From Thermomucor indicae-seudaticae (Eukaryota > Mucoromycota > Mucoromycetes > Mucorales > Lichtheimiaceae), in contig JSYX01000467.1 of assembly GCA_000787465.1 (NCBI GenBank), positions 1 to 28,082 of the forward strand: a DNA stretch of 28,082 nt, written 5' to 3'. Of this stretch, positions 1 to 9,599 are shown in pieces (position 1 is the stretch's first letter; each line of letters opens with the position of its first letter). The position numbers and the translations under genes were made by a program. Under the pieces are notes generated by a model that saw only the letters and a program-made list of their open reading frames with translations, was not told the DNA's origin and made no database searches.

Positions 1-17
1 GTAAACGGATTGTCATT

Positions 18-598
18 TTAATCCCAATCTGGTATCATTGAAAAGTCATATCCTGGGTACTTGTAGTAAGCATAATAAGCAATGTAAAGGTGATAGGCGC
101 CTGTCACGTTTTGACTCGTTAGATTTTCTTTTGGGCGGTAGAAGAGCATGGACTTGCCTGGGATAAACATGATACAGCCGAGCACCAGAAATGGAATACC
201 TCGATCAAGCCAAATCTACATATTACATATTAGCGCCTTTTTTTACCTCTCTCAGTCAGTCAGTCTGTTACCTCGGACGTAATGTATCCTAGCTTAATGA
301 GCACACCGACGACAATGAGGACGGAGCCCATGAGAAACAAGAGCGCTGCTAAACCTATAGCCTTCCATGGGACTAGAAACGGGGGACCCTTCAGTATCCG
401 GGTGTGCTGCAAGTCGGGCCGGCTCTATAACTTACTTTCAGGCTCTGGCATAACAAATTGCTCGGGAGTGAAGCCAGGGTCATCTTGCAATTGGACGAAT
501 TGCCGACGCTTTCCTTTTGGTTTCAATGGATTTCGCATTCTCATGGAGTCAAGGAAAAACCATGCAAAACGGATGCTTTCAACTTCCGCACCTTCCAT
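18..598 (-). CDS. TMEM230/DUF872 family two-pass membrane protein
   Basis: Spliced on the minus strand from exons 598-436, 372-272, 215-158 and 100-18, giving 134 aa. TMEM230 proteins are small endosome/Golgi two-pass membrane proteins linked to vesicle traffic. Seen: the family block IPWKAIGLAALLF opens the first membrane segment, IWLDRGIPFLVLGC forms the second, and the tail ends YPGYDFSMIPDWD, as in the family. Introns are 63, 56 and 57 nt. The third has a GC donor (CCAG|GCAAGT), a CTAAC branch site and a CAG acceptor; removing it restores the family junction FIPG-AYHLYIAYYAY. Left in, it would add 19 in-frame residues. The start at 598 has A at -3 and G at +4; in-frame ATGs at 544 and 538 are alternatives, so the first 20 residues are uncertain. 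Identity is strong. Confidence 0.88.
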
Positions 599-976
599 AA
601 TAATAGTCTCAGAATGGCATTATCACCTGATATATCTCTAGATGCCATTGACCGACGAGTAAGAGTGCTATCTTGTCAAATGGCTCAGTGGACCTTTGGA
701 CTAGTCTCGCACACTCAGAAGATAAATCATCGTTGATGCTGCAGCTGCAGCTTTCTGCGAGAATAAAGTGTTAGCCACTTGCAACAAATACTATTAGGGT
801 CTAAGGATACGATATGAGCCGGTTATATTCTAGCAAGGTGCCAGACTTTCGTGATTGGAACACAAATTTCGGTTCTTGATCTGTAACTGCAAACTTGTTG
901 TCGAACCTGAGATATGTGCGTACGAATTATAGGATCATATTCCTTGCACAACACAGTTTAAGTGGGACTGAAGCTC

Positions 977-983
977 TATAAAA
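977..983 (+). promoter_or_regulatory. TATA box followed by pyrimidine-rich leader
   Basis: TATAAAA is followed within about 35 bp by T/C-rich tracts and then A-rich sequence near 1170, the layout of many fungal core promoters. No intact gene starts downstream: the ATG at about 1211 runs only eight codons. It may be the leftover promoter of the decayed repeat gene that begins near 1560. The motif is seen; its function is inferred. Confidence 0.35.
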
Positions 984-1559
984 GCTCGATATTCGACGGC
1001 CAGGGCCGGATTTTTTCCAGGACCCTTTTTTATTTATTGTGATCTATTGTACTTTATTTTTTTTACCCGGGTAACCATTTGCATTATAGTTTCTTATTTT
1101 CTGCTATCTATCTATCTTTACTTGCGATATTTGCTGCTTACCCTGTCATCTTTGCCACTGAAAATTCACCGAACAACAAAAAGAATTCGACAAAAGGTAC
1201 TACTAGTCGAATGACTGGTCAGTCTCTCTTTAACTAACTCTTCTTCTTCTGCTTCTTTAATGATAAGCAGATACCGAAAGAACGACCCTCAATTGACAAG
1301 ATACGCGACTTATGGTCTGCAATATTCCATTGCCTTTTTTCCAAAGAAACGGCTGGCCCGTTGCACAATGTTAGAACACATTGAAAATATACGAGGGAGG
1401 TCCTAGGTTGGGCTTTGCATTTTGTGCAGATAACCAATTCCGAAGACGTAAGCTGTCATATAACTTGCCACAAATATCCTTTTCTTTATTCTAAAGAGAC
1501 TTTTTCGTAGGCAATAAGAAAACTGACTGCTTTCGAATATAAATCCACAATTGATCGCA

Positions 1560-3330
1560 ACCGATTTCCCCTCAGGAAACGACAATAAGATGCTTTATCC
1601 AAATGATCTGAACACGTCAATCATGGACAGCCAAGGAATGAACATTGAGAACGTGAAGACCAAGACGATGCCGTCTAACAAACCTACAATGTGCAAGATA
1701 TTGAAATTGACGGAGAATCTGAACATGAATAATCAAACAAAGGGACACGAAAATATCCGAAGACGCTGATACCGGTCAGGAATTCGAACACCCATAGTCA
1801 AACGAAAGACAGGAAGATGTCACTGAACGGACCGAAAAGATACAAGATGCTACTGATAGCGATCAAGAATCAGACGAACACGAAAGACAGCACATGGACA
1901 ATCAGACGAAGAACAAGAACAATACGCAGTATGTATGGAAGAATCAGGCACCGGTAGCAACGACGGAAAAGAAGGTGCAAGTTCAGTGGATACGACCAAT
2001 CGAGTCAACGTCATCAAGAAGTACAACAATTCGGATCCGACAACAAACCGAAGCAAGATCAGCAAAAGAAGGATGAAAAAAATCCAGTTGACTGTCGATA
2101 AGAACCTTGCTTGTGTAGAAATTATGGTATGAAGCATCTGAAGTCAAACTCAGAAATTTGGCAATGAAAATAATTAAGACGGAAATCAAGGAACACATCA
2201 AGTCCATTTGAAGCAAAAAAAGAAAAACAGCAAGAAGAATGCAAGGACTTAAGTTGATCGTCAAGCCGAATCAACAAGGACATCGTTAGGCCGGAGTATA
2301 TCATACCAAGCATACGAAGAAGGACCCAAAACTTGGACGAATCGAATGAACATAATCAAGGTATAAATCGAGAAAAACAACAAGGCGAATCAAATTGAAA
2401 CAAAAGGAATAACGCAAAAATACCAGCTGGCGGTTGAGCAGGACTATCAAGAACATTAGTTATGCGGGACGTATCATACGAAGTATACAAAGAACTCACG
2501 AGTCTGACGAATACAATGAACATAATAAAGATGGAAACCGAAAAACACAACAAGTCGTATCTGAGAACAAATCCAGTCAAGGTCAGCAAGAAGAAGAATA
2601 CAAGAGGTCCAGTTAATCGTCAAGCAGAGATATCAAGAACATCATCCACGAGCAGCGAGTAGAAGGATGCAAAAAGTCAAGATGATTCTCAAGCATAGTT
2701 ATCAAAAACGTTCAAGGCCAGCAGTAAGGAGGAGGCAAAAGATCCAGTTTATCCTCAAGCAGTGTTATCGGGAACATCATTCAAGAGCAGAAAGAAGAAG
2801 ATCGCAAAAACTCAAGTCGATCGTCAAGCAGGATTATCAAGAACATTATTTGTGTGGGACGTATCATACGAAGAATGTGGGAGAAGAAATCAAAAATTCG
2901 ACGCATAATCAATATGGGAACCAAGAAACACAAGAAGTCGTATCGAAACCAGATCAAAAAGATGAAGAATGCAAAGGTCCAGTTTATCGTTAAGCGGTGT
3001 TATCAAGAATACCCACTCAAGAGCAGCAAGTAGAAGATAGTTAAGCATCCGTTATCAGGAACACTGAAGGAAGCAAAAAGAAGAATAAAAAATGTCCAGT
3101 TTATCGTCAAACGGAGATATCAAGGATTACCATTGAAGAACAACAAGAAGAAGAATGCAAAAAGTCAAGTGGATCGTCGAGCAGAATTAACAAGAGCATT
3201 ACTAGTGCGGACATGTCATATGAGTCATGCGAAGAAGAACTCAAGAATCTGACGAACGGCATGAACATGCTCAGGATGGAAATCAAGAAAGGCAACAAGT
3301 CGTCCGGACTTCTCGCAGCAGCCCGCCTTG
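1560..3330 (+). pseudogene. Decayed tandem-repeat gene, acidic Q/E/D/N-rich protein
   Basis: This purine-rich stretch is built from two diverged unit types. Unit A is about 69 bp (23 codons) with copies starting near 2621, 2690, 2756, 2825, 3106 and 3176; its best frame reads like SSRVIKNIIQEQQEEECKKS. Unit B contains GGGACGTATCATACGA and is seen near 2464, 2854 and 3205; its best frame reads like QESDERHEHAQDGNQERQQV. The same acidic flavour appears at 1560-2000 (DSDQESDEHERQ). No single frame stays open: short open runs are joined by TAA, TAG and TGA codons and small frameshifts. Many of these stops are one C-to-T step from CAA, CAG or CGA. I read it as the relic of a repetitive, coiled-coil-like protein; the ancestral product is not recognised. 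A non-coding minisatellite is the alternative. Confidence 0.45.
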
Positions 3331-3700
3331 GATCACCCACTGATTCCTAAGTGTCGTGTTGTTGACGACAAGAGCTGGCAACTGCAGATTATAGAGATGA
3401 CCCAAGCTAATGAGGAAAATGAGTTTCTGGAGCTTGCGATGCCAGCTGGAAGCACAGAAGATGCCAGTATGGTACTCACAGGGTCCTCTCTCACAGCCTT
3501 ACTTTGTACAGTTTGGATTTTACTTGCTATTCTCAACGGGATTCCTAAACAACGTTTATACTGCCCGCGCGATAATCCGGATCTCGATAATTTGATATCC
3601 GATCAAAGTAAAGGTGAATATCGGTTTACCGAGCGCCAACAGAAGGGCGCTATGAGTTTTATTCTTGTATAAAAGAGTAAATGATTGTACTTACTTTGCT
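3331..3700 (+). other. Open frame after the repeat array, possibly its 3' unique part
   Basis: Directly after the repeats a frame stays open to a TAA at 3672, reading DHPLIPKCRVVDDKSWQLQI and then a hydrophobic run SLTALLCTVWILLAIL. A second frame across the same bases is also open and hydrophobic (YFVQFGFYLLFSTGF). Neither matches a family I recognise. It could be the unique C-terminal part of the decayed repeat gene, with a membrane segment, or chance. Confidence 0.2.
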
Positions 3701-5600
3701 ATCTAGGCGGACCTCATCCCTACCTTCCTGATCTTTTTATGGGCAAGTCACAAAGTTGCAACTCCATTTCATTTTCTATGAGGCTCCTATTGGAGCCAAA
3801 AATCCGACGGTCATCGTCTGCTTCGTGGTGACATATACCACACATGTAAGGAAAAGAATGCAAGATGGATATTCAAGAGAATGACACGGACTTTTAATAT
3901 TATCGTATATGCATAAATCAAGTGCTCGATATTTTCACTATTGTGGCATATTCTGCGGTGTCCGAAGCGCCATAGAGACTTCCGGTTACTGCCGTAATGG
4001 AGCTTTGAAAGAGCCATCGTGTTTAAAAGAAATCCGCAAAAACCGCGCCGCTCATCGATTGAGCGGTACAAGATAGTTTCTCTTGAACATCGTACTTTAT
4101 TGTCGAACGTCTTCTGTTGCAAACTGGACAATCGCGTCCTAGTGTAAGTAATCGTTCCTTACCTCGCCTCGTTGGTCCAGCCAGAACGTGCACGATTACA
4201 CACTGATTAAGTGATAAACACGCATCTTTATTCAAGGAGCAGACAGTTAAGCTGAGCGGCGGCTGTTTTGTATCCACACAGCGTGTGGTCCGTTCATATC
4301 GATAATTGGTACAACATGTCAAGGACAACAAACTTTGATTCGTCAATAATAAACAATTAGCCATGCTGTCCCTGAATTGACACCGCTATTGGGGTCCCCC
4401 ATCCCAGTACCAGTAAGATCCATTGTATCAATCAATTGGTGGTTTCAGATTATAAACTGTTATCTTTCTCTTAAATATAAAGAAGAAGTGTTCTCTCATA
4501 ACAAAAAAGATCGATAATTCAAGTTTCAAAGGGTTTACTGTCTTTGTCTTCTTTGATTGCTGTTTCTTCATCTTATCGAGAGCACAAAAGGAATGCTCAT
4601 ATAATGCGGCCAGGCAGCTTAAGGTAATAACGCTTAATATATAAAAAATAATTCGACAAATACGGTTTTCGTCGCCTCGGTGTATATATAGAAACTCTCA
4701 TCTCCGTAGGAGGTGTGACCGTGCTTTGAAGCCCATGAAGATAACCCTTTCTAACTGGTTCACGCACGTCAAGCTTCGCGACGATATTCAGAGATTATCA
4801 TCATCGTCGCTTCAAGGCCCTCATTTGCTTTAAAAGAAACTGACAGGAAACCAAAACGTATGACCTTTGGAAGACGAGCTTTATCTGAGAGTCCTTGTTG
4901 CTATACAAGTTTATAACTTACACAGTCAGGATTGGAAAGTGACAGAAAACAAACACTAAAATTATAACCTGTCTTTACAGGGCTGTTCGTACGATCCATT
5001 TTCTGATAATTGATGCAATAGTCAAGAAACTCGACTCAAGAAAGTGTAACTCTATGTTGTTGTTTCAATATATATTTTGGCTAGAATTCACTTAATTATG
5101 GGGAAGGGTATCGCTAAGGATAATGACCGAGACCAAAATATAAGAAGCTTTTGTGGATGTAATACGGTAGTTGTAATTAATAATGGATCGCCGCAGAGCC
5201 CTAGAAGTCTACACACTTTAATCGGAAGTCTATACCCTTTGTGCTATAAGAGACTCGTTATTTACTTCTTTGCCACTCATTCATAACTGAATACGAGAAT
5301 GAAAATTGTAGAAAAGGCAATCTGCACTGAAATCCTTGGAGAAGGATCATGTTAGTCCCCTTGTTACTATGACATACGGAGCTCTCATAGTCTTACCTGG
5401 TCATGAGAGATTTAGGTCATGTCTATATCTAGACCAGATTGTGCACAGGACTAGCGGACAGTGAGTCTGATTGACCAGGACACTATCGAGAGCAATCAGA
5501 TCAAAAGCGTTTTTGACCTTCAAACAATAAGGATTGCTTATGTGGCAAAATTTTTCACTTTTGCGACGGTTACGTATTGCCCGCCCGTAAAAGTGTTGAA
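3700..5600. other. AT-rich stretch with no recognisable gene
   Basis: I examined both strands and found only short ORFs with no family likeness, no tRNA cloverleaf and no clear terminal repeats. There is an imperfect palindrome around 4050 (CCGCTCATCGATTGAGCGG). Nothing else is supported. Confidence 0.5.
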
Positions 5601-5632
5601 CTTCACTTTCAGGCAGTTTATTAATAATTACA

Positions 5633-6334
5633 ATGAGCACATTTCGAGAGATCGCACTACGACAAAAGCAAAAAAAGATTTAGTGAAACGAGGTGATACC
5701 GGAATTGTAAAGGTACTGCTTACAGGATACATATGTCTTTTTCGTCAAGCTATAAATCGAAGGGCTGGCACGCAGTCAGGCTTTGGTTGATGAAAAGACC
5801 GTTCGAATCGCAGAAGACCTCCAGCAGCACCTTCTAATGATTACAAACTTTAGTATGGGGGTAACGCCAACGCCAGATCTGGAAGGATCCGACTTTAGCA
5901 TCACCGCAAAAGTCCGTAACGCTGGGACCTGCATTCGTCGTTAGTTTGTAAAAGCAACAAAAGTATATCCGATATTACCAATATCTACGGTTTTTCGAAT
6001 GGATCCTGAACCTCGGCAAGAGAGAGAGCCGAACCGAATCCACCAGATGACAACGAAGTAGGTAAATCCCAGGAGGATCAGCCAAGACTTCTCCAAGCAC
6101 CCAATGCATACAGGATCTGAACAAGTACTTGAAGAGAGTTTGACAAATGTACCGCATCATCAGAAGCAGTTGCAAACCGATACAGCAACTGAAGAGTATC
6201 CACAGGCAAGAGGTGCCACGAAGCGCCTGCAGATCCTTGAAACATCATGAGATTCTGTTGCGCCAACATAGAAGATTGACATCGACGCAACGACGCCAAG
6301 AGAAAAAGTGTCGAAGCCCAGAAGATCAGATGAA
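5633..6334 (+). pseudogene. Relic or small spliced gene of unknown family
   Basis: An ATG at 5633 (MSTFREIALRQKQKKI) can be joined through a possible 93-nt intron (5683-5775) to a frame reading ALVDEKTVRIAEDLQQHLL and then SMGVTPTPDLEGSDFSITAK. That frame continues to 6205 with only two stops, both TAG. From 6205 a GC-type donor (CAG|GCAAGA) and the acceptor at 6271 would keep the frame into KIDIDATTPREKVSKPRRSDE, followed by GTAAGC at 6335. The composition looks coding, but the stops and the lack of a family match suggest decay. Overlapping open frames on the opposite strand beyond 6400 make the orientation of the downstream part uncertain. Confidence 0.3.
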
Positions 6335-6422
6335 GTAAGCAATCTAGCGAACAAAAATAAGGTTTAGTGATCTTCAAATTAAACTATATGACAGCACTAT
6401 CAATGCACGTACCTCTTAGGCT

Positions 6423-7453
6423 TCAAAGTAGTGCTCCATACAAAGAATAGATGTGATATCCATCAACGCCAAGATACCCAATCACCAGCATCATCACGAT
6501 TTCGCCATCGACTGACTTTTCGTACTCGCTCGCAATCGGATTGATCATGGAACACTCACCCCAATTGCGACAGGGACTGTCAGAACATTTAAGAAACGGA
6601 CCCATGACACCAGATCGCCTTCACGCAGTAGACAGTCCACCAAACAAAGAGAGTGCGTGTACAATCCATTGTATAAAGCCAAATACCAGGATGATGAAAC
6701 GCACCGTCTTGACGATCCGATGTCACACCAGTTTGGAGCTGGCCACATAGTCAAGTGGTTCGTCTTGTTCGAACATTGCCGCCGCAGATCGTCATCACGT
6801 GAACCAGACATCCAAAACTGCTTTTAGCTCCAGGAGAAAAGGGAAGTTGCCAAGGACCACTCCTGGATACGCTTTCCAACGAAAATCTTCATTCGTTCGC
6901 CAGCAACTGTTCCAATATGTCTTGATCGAGAGCCTTCATTGTAGGAGAAAGACTTGTTAATTGTGTCGTTGGATAATGTATTGCGAATCTGATCATTGTA
7001 GTTTGGAACATGACCAGATGACGTATTGGTTTAAAAGATCAAGACCCTCGATCAAGACAATGCCGCCAGAGAACTTGTTGCAGCAGCAGCAGCCCTTGCG
7101 CGGGAACCATGGAATTTGATTTTTTTCTTGATAAAGATTTTGAACCCAGTACCATCCAGGATAATAGTTACTTTGCAAGCACTGGAAACGCATTTCTGTT
7201 TTCCATGATCGTATTTGGTTTGTAGAATTGCAGCACGTTTTGTGTGTGCGTGATGTGTAACCATGGTTCTTGTCAGGACTTGATTTCCCTGAGAGTAACC
7301 CATCTGGACCGCTTGACATAACCCCCCTAGGGCTCGTCGCAGCTGCCTTGACTTGAAAGCTACGACTGGGCCTTTCTGTTTGCCTTGTATGATTAATCGG
7401 CATTGCCTTGCTTGTGCGTGTTCGTCTTGTTTGTCGTTGTTACAAGCCTTCAT
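6423..7453 (-). pseudogene. Decayed coding region, possible membrane protein
   Basis: On the minus strand an ATG at 6776 reads MFEQDEPLDYVASSKLV, meets TGA, then continues in frame as a charged stretch and a hydrophobic helix (FIILVFGFIQWIVHALSLF), another TGA, and a second hydrophobic run (IVMMLVIGYLGVDG). Upstream, 7453-6830 reads one frame ending KIFVGKRIQEWSLATSLF with internal TGA and TAA. Part of this region also has a low-stop frame on the plus strand (6430-6827, for example YNPLYKAKYQDDETHRLDDP), so one of the two is a mirror of the other. No family recognised. Confidence 0.25.
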
Positions 7454-7689
7454 CGTTGCCTTGCTTGGCCCAGATGTTTGGTTGGATGACGCCTGTCCGC
7501 GATTCTAGCGGTGGGTTAAGGTCCAGATGGGGGGCAACCTCCACCCGTACAGGTGGAGCTAGGTCAGCGCCAACGTCATTAGCTGTCTGTAGACGTATGT
7601 TAGCTGCCTGCGAAAAAAAAAGAAATATAAAAGAAACTCGGTATTTACCTTTATGAAGTGGGATGTGGCCGGACACCCGATTTCTTGGT

Positions 7690-9596
7690 TTACGCTCCTG
7701 GTGCTCGGGCGCCCAGCCACATCCTGACATTGGCAGCCGACTCGCCCCAAGCCAGGTACAGGTGAGGATAGTGGTCTGGCTGCGCGGCAAAGCTTGCCAG
7801 GTTCTGCACAAGGCCCAAAATGTCCTCAGTCCGGTACCCAGACCGTGCTTGAAATTGTCGTGTCTGTAAAACGAAAAGAATAAGAAGTTAGATATCCAGT
7901 CGATAATACGAGCAGGAACAGAGAAGAAAACTTGCCCAGGTCCCGGAAAGAGGACGGTTCAATGCAATGGACCTTGCCAGCCAGACCACTGCAGCAGCGA
8001 TCTTCGAGGGCCGTTCAGACATGAGGCATGGACATACCTTGGCCACCTGCAGAAGCAACTCGCAATATACGTCCACGGAGACACTTCGTTCGGGATGTCG
8101 GAGGTAGCCAAGGTAGTCCGCGACCGTGGGCCAGTTGAACCGGTGGCCAAAGCTCTCCATAATGTCAAAAACTGTTTCCCACACGGCCGCCTCGCCCATA
8201 TCTGGCTGCTGGGCGGCTCTGACACACTCGCGGAGTGGCGGGCCCCAGTCTTCGCGGATGCTTGACGCAATGAAGACAGCTGCCGCCGCCACTCGCTGGT
8301 ATGCCAGCACGTCAGACGTGATCCTCCTCGTGGCCAAGAACCGGTCAAAGATATCTGCCGCGAGGAGGAAAGCCTCCTGGCTCAGACGCAGCGAATCGCA
8401 GACAGACGTCATCCAGTCGACCATCATCGTACGGACGACGGTCCTGTTGCCGCGGGCGGCAATTCCGCCCAGCCCAACCAGGTGGTCCGTCTCGACTGCC
8501 CTGAGCGAGGCAATAAACCTCACCCAATCGTTCGGACCATCTTGGCGAGCCCGTGGAACCGCGCCTGAGCCTTCAACAACCCTGGTATTCTCGGCAGAGC
8601 CGAGAGCTTCACCGGCAGCGCCGGCCGGACGCGACGAGGAAGCCACCGAGCCAACGGGACGAGAAGAGGAAATCACCGAGTCAGCGGGACGAGAAGCGGG
8701 GGACACCGAACCACCGGGAAGAGAGGAGGGAGACGCCGAGCCAGCGGGAGAAGAAGGAGACAGCGGACCAGCAGAAACAACAAAGCGACCACCACCACGG
8801 GCAGCACCACCAGAACCGCCACGCCGCACGCCAAGAGAGACGGATTCCCCACCCGGGGAAGACGAACCAGAGGCCGCACGCACAGCCAGACGAGCACTCC
8901 GCCGGACAGGACGGGGAGCAGCACCACCACGAGCACAACCGAGAACGCCGCCAGACGCGGCACCACGAGGACGACCAGCACGAGAAGACGACAAACCACC
9001 GCGACGCACACCAACAGAGACAGATTCCTCCACATAGGACGACGAACCACGAGCCAATCGCAGAGGAGCAGACACACCGGAAGCAGCACCAGACACCGAG
9101 GGGCAACCAGCGGAAGAAGACGACGAAGCAGTCAGGCAACGAACAGCACCGACGCGAGAGCCAACAGCCAAGACGCATGCGCGCTTGCTGGGCGAGTAAG
9201 GCCACTCTGCCGGGGCGGTGCGCTTCACAGCAGAGGTGCGCTGGCTTTCGCCGGGTTTACTCGATCAGGCTTTTCCCCAGAAACAAAGGGTACTCGGCCG
9301 TCACTTTCAACACCTGCGGCTACTTGCGCAGGCACATGCTGGAAGGCCCTTACCATCGGAGAGGGCATGCGACCAAGAGAATGACCCTGGACATGGCGTC
9401 TCTGGCGCTTAAACAATGCGACGTCATGATCGTCAAAAGGCCACCTGCGCTTGACACCTGCAGCAGGGGCGAGATCAGAGGACGCGCTCAAGTCAGGCAA
9501 AGGAGCCGACGGCGAACGAATAAAGCCCGGAGGTGACGCGGAAAGAGAGCGAGAAGATGCAGCGGCAAAAGCGCGAGAAGATGCAGAGGCAGACAT
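7690..9596 (-). CDS. A/B-type mitotic-like cyclin, divergent, with repetitive N-terminal half
   Basis: Spliced from exons 9596-9354, 9240-7936 and 7863-7690, giving about 573 aa. Cyclins bind and activate cyclin-dependent kinases. Residues about 330-430 carry the cyclin box (RTVVRTMMVDWMTSV, AADIFDRFLATRRITSDVL) and about 445-550 a C-terminal cyclin fold (WPTVADYLGYLRHP, then YRTEDILGLVQNLASF). The long N-terminal half is low-complexity Ser/Arg/Gly/Pro, very GC-rich, with five 10-residue repeats. The 72-nt last intron has a GC donor (TGG|GCAAGT) and a CTAAC branch; splicing it supplies the missing fold C-terminus. The first intron (113 nt) is less certain, but the downstream ORF has no ATG (it opens with GTG), so an upstream exon is needed. 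At the usual ASKxEE signature this protein has ASSIRED, and Ala sits where the CDK-contacting Lys is expected, so kinase binding may be altered. Confidence 0.8.
8625..8774. repeat. Five 30-bp tandem repeats in the cyclin N-terminal region
   Basis: Units start near 8625, 8655, 8685, 8715 and 8745, each opening CGGGA-GAGA- on the plus strand. Read on the coding (minus) strand they give 10-residue units of the type PAGSVSPSSR. The phase is codon-preserving, so unit number could vary without breaking the frame. Confidence 0.75.
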
Positions 9597-9599
9597 TGC

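Noticed and set aside
4048..4070. Imperfect palindrome as a regulatory or transposon end
   Set aside because: The arms are only about 7 bp and there is no partner copy or flanking duplication.
8126..9037. 303-codon plus-strand ORF as a separate gene
   Set aside because: It lies antisense to the cyclin, whose frame has clear cyclin folds and splice sites; the ORF is Pro/Arg/Glu low-complexity, as expected of a mirror of Ser/Gly/Arg repeats.
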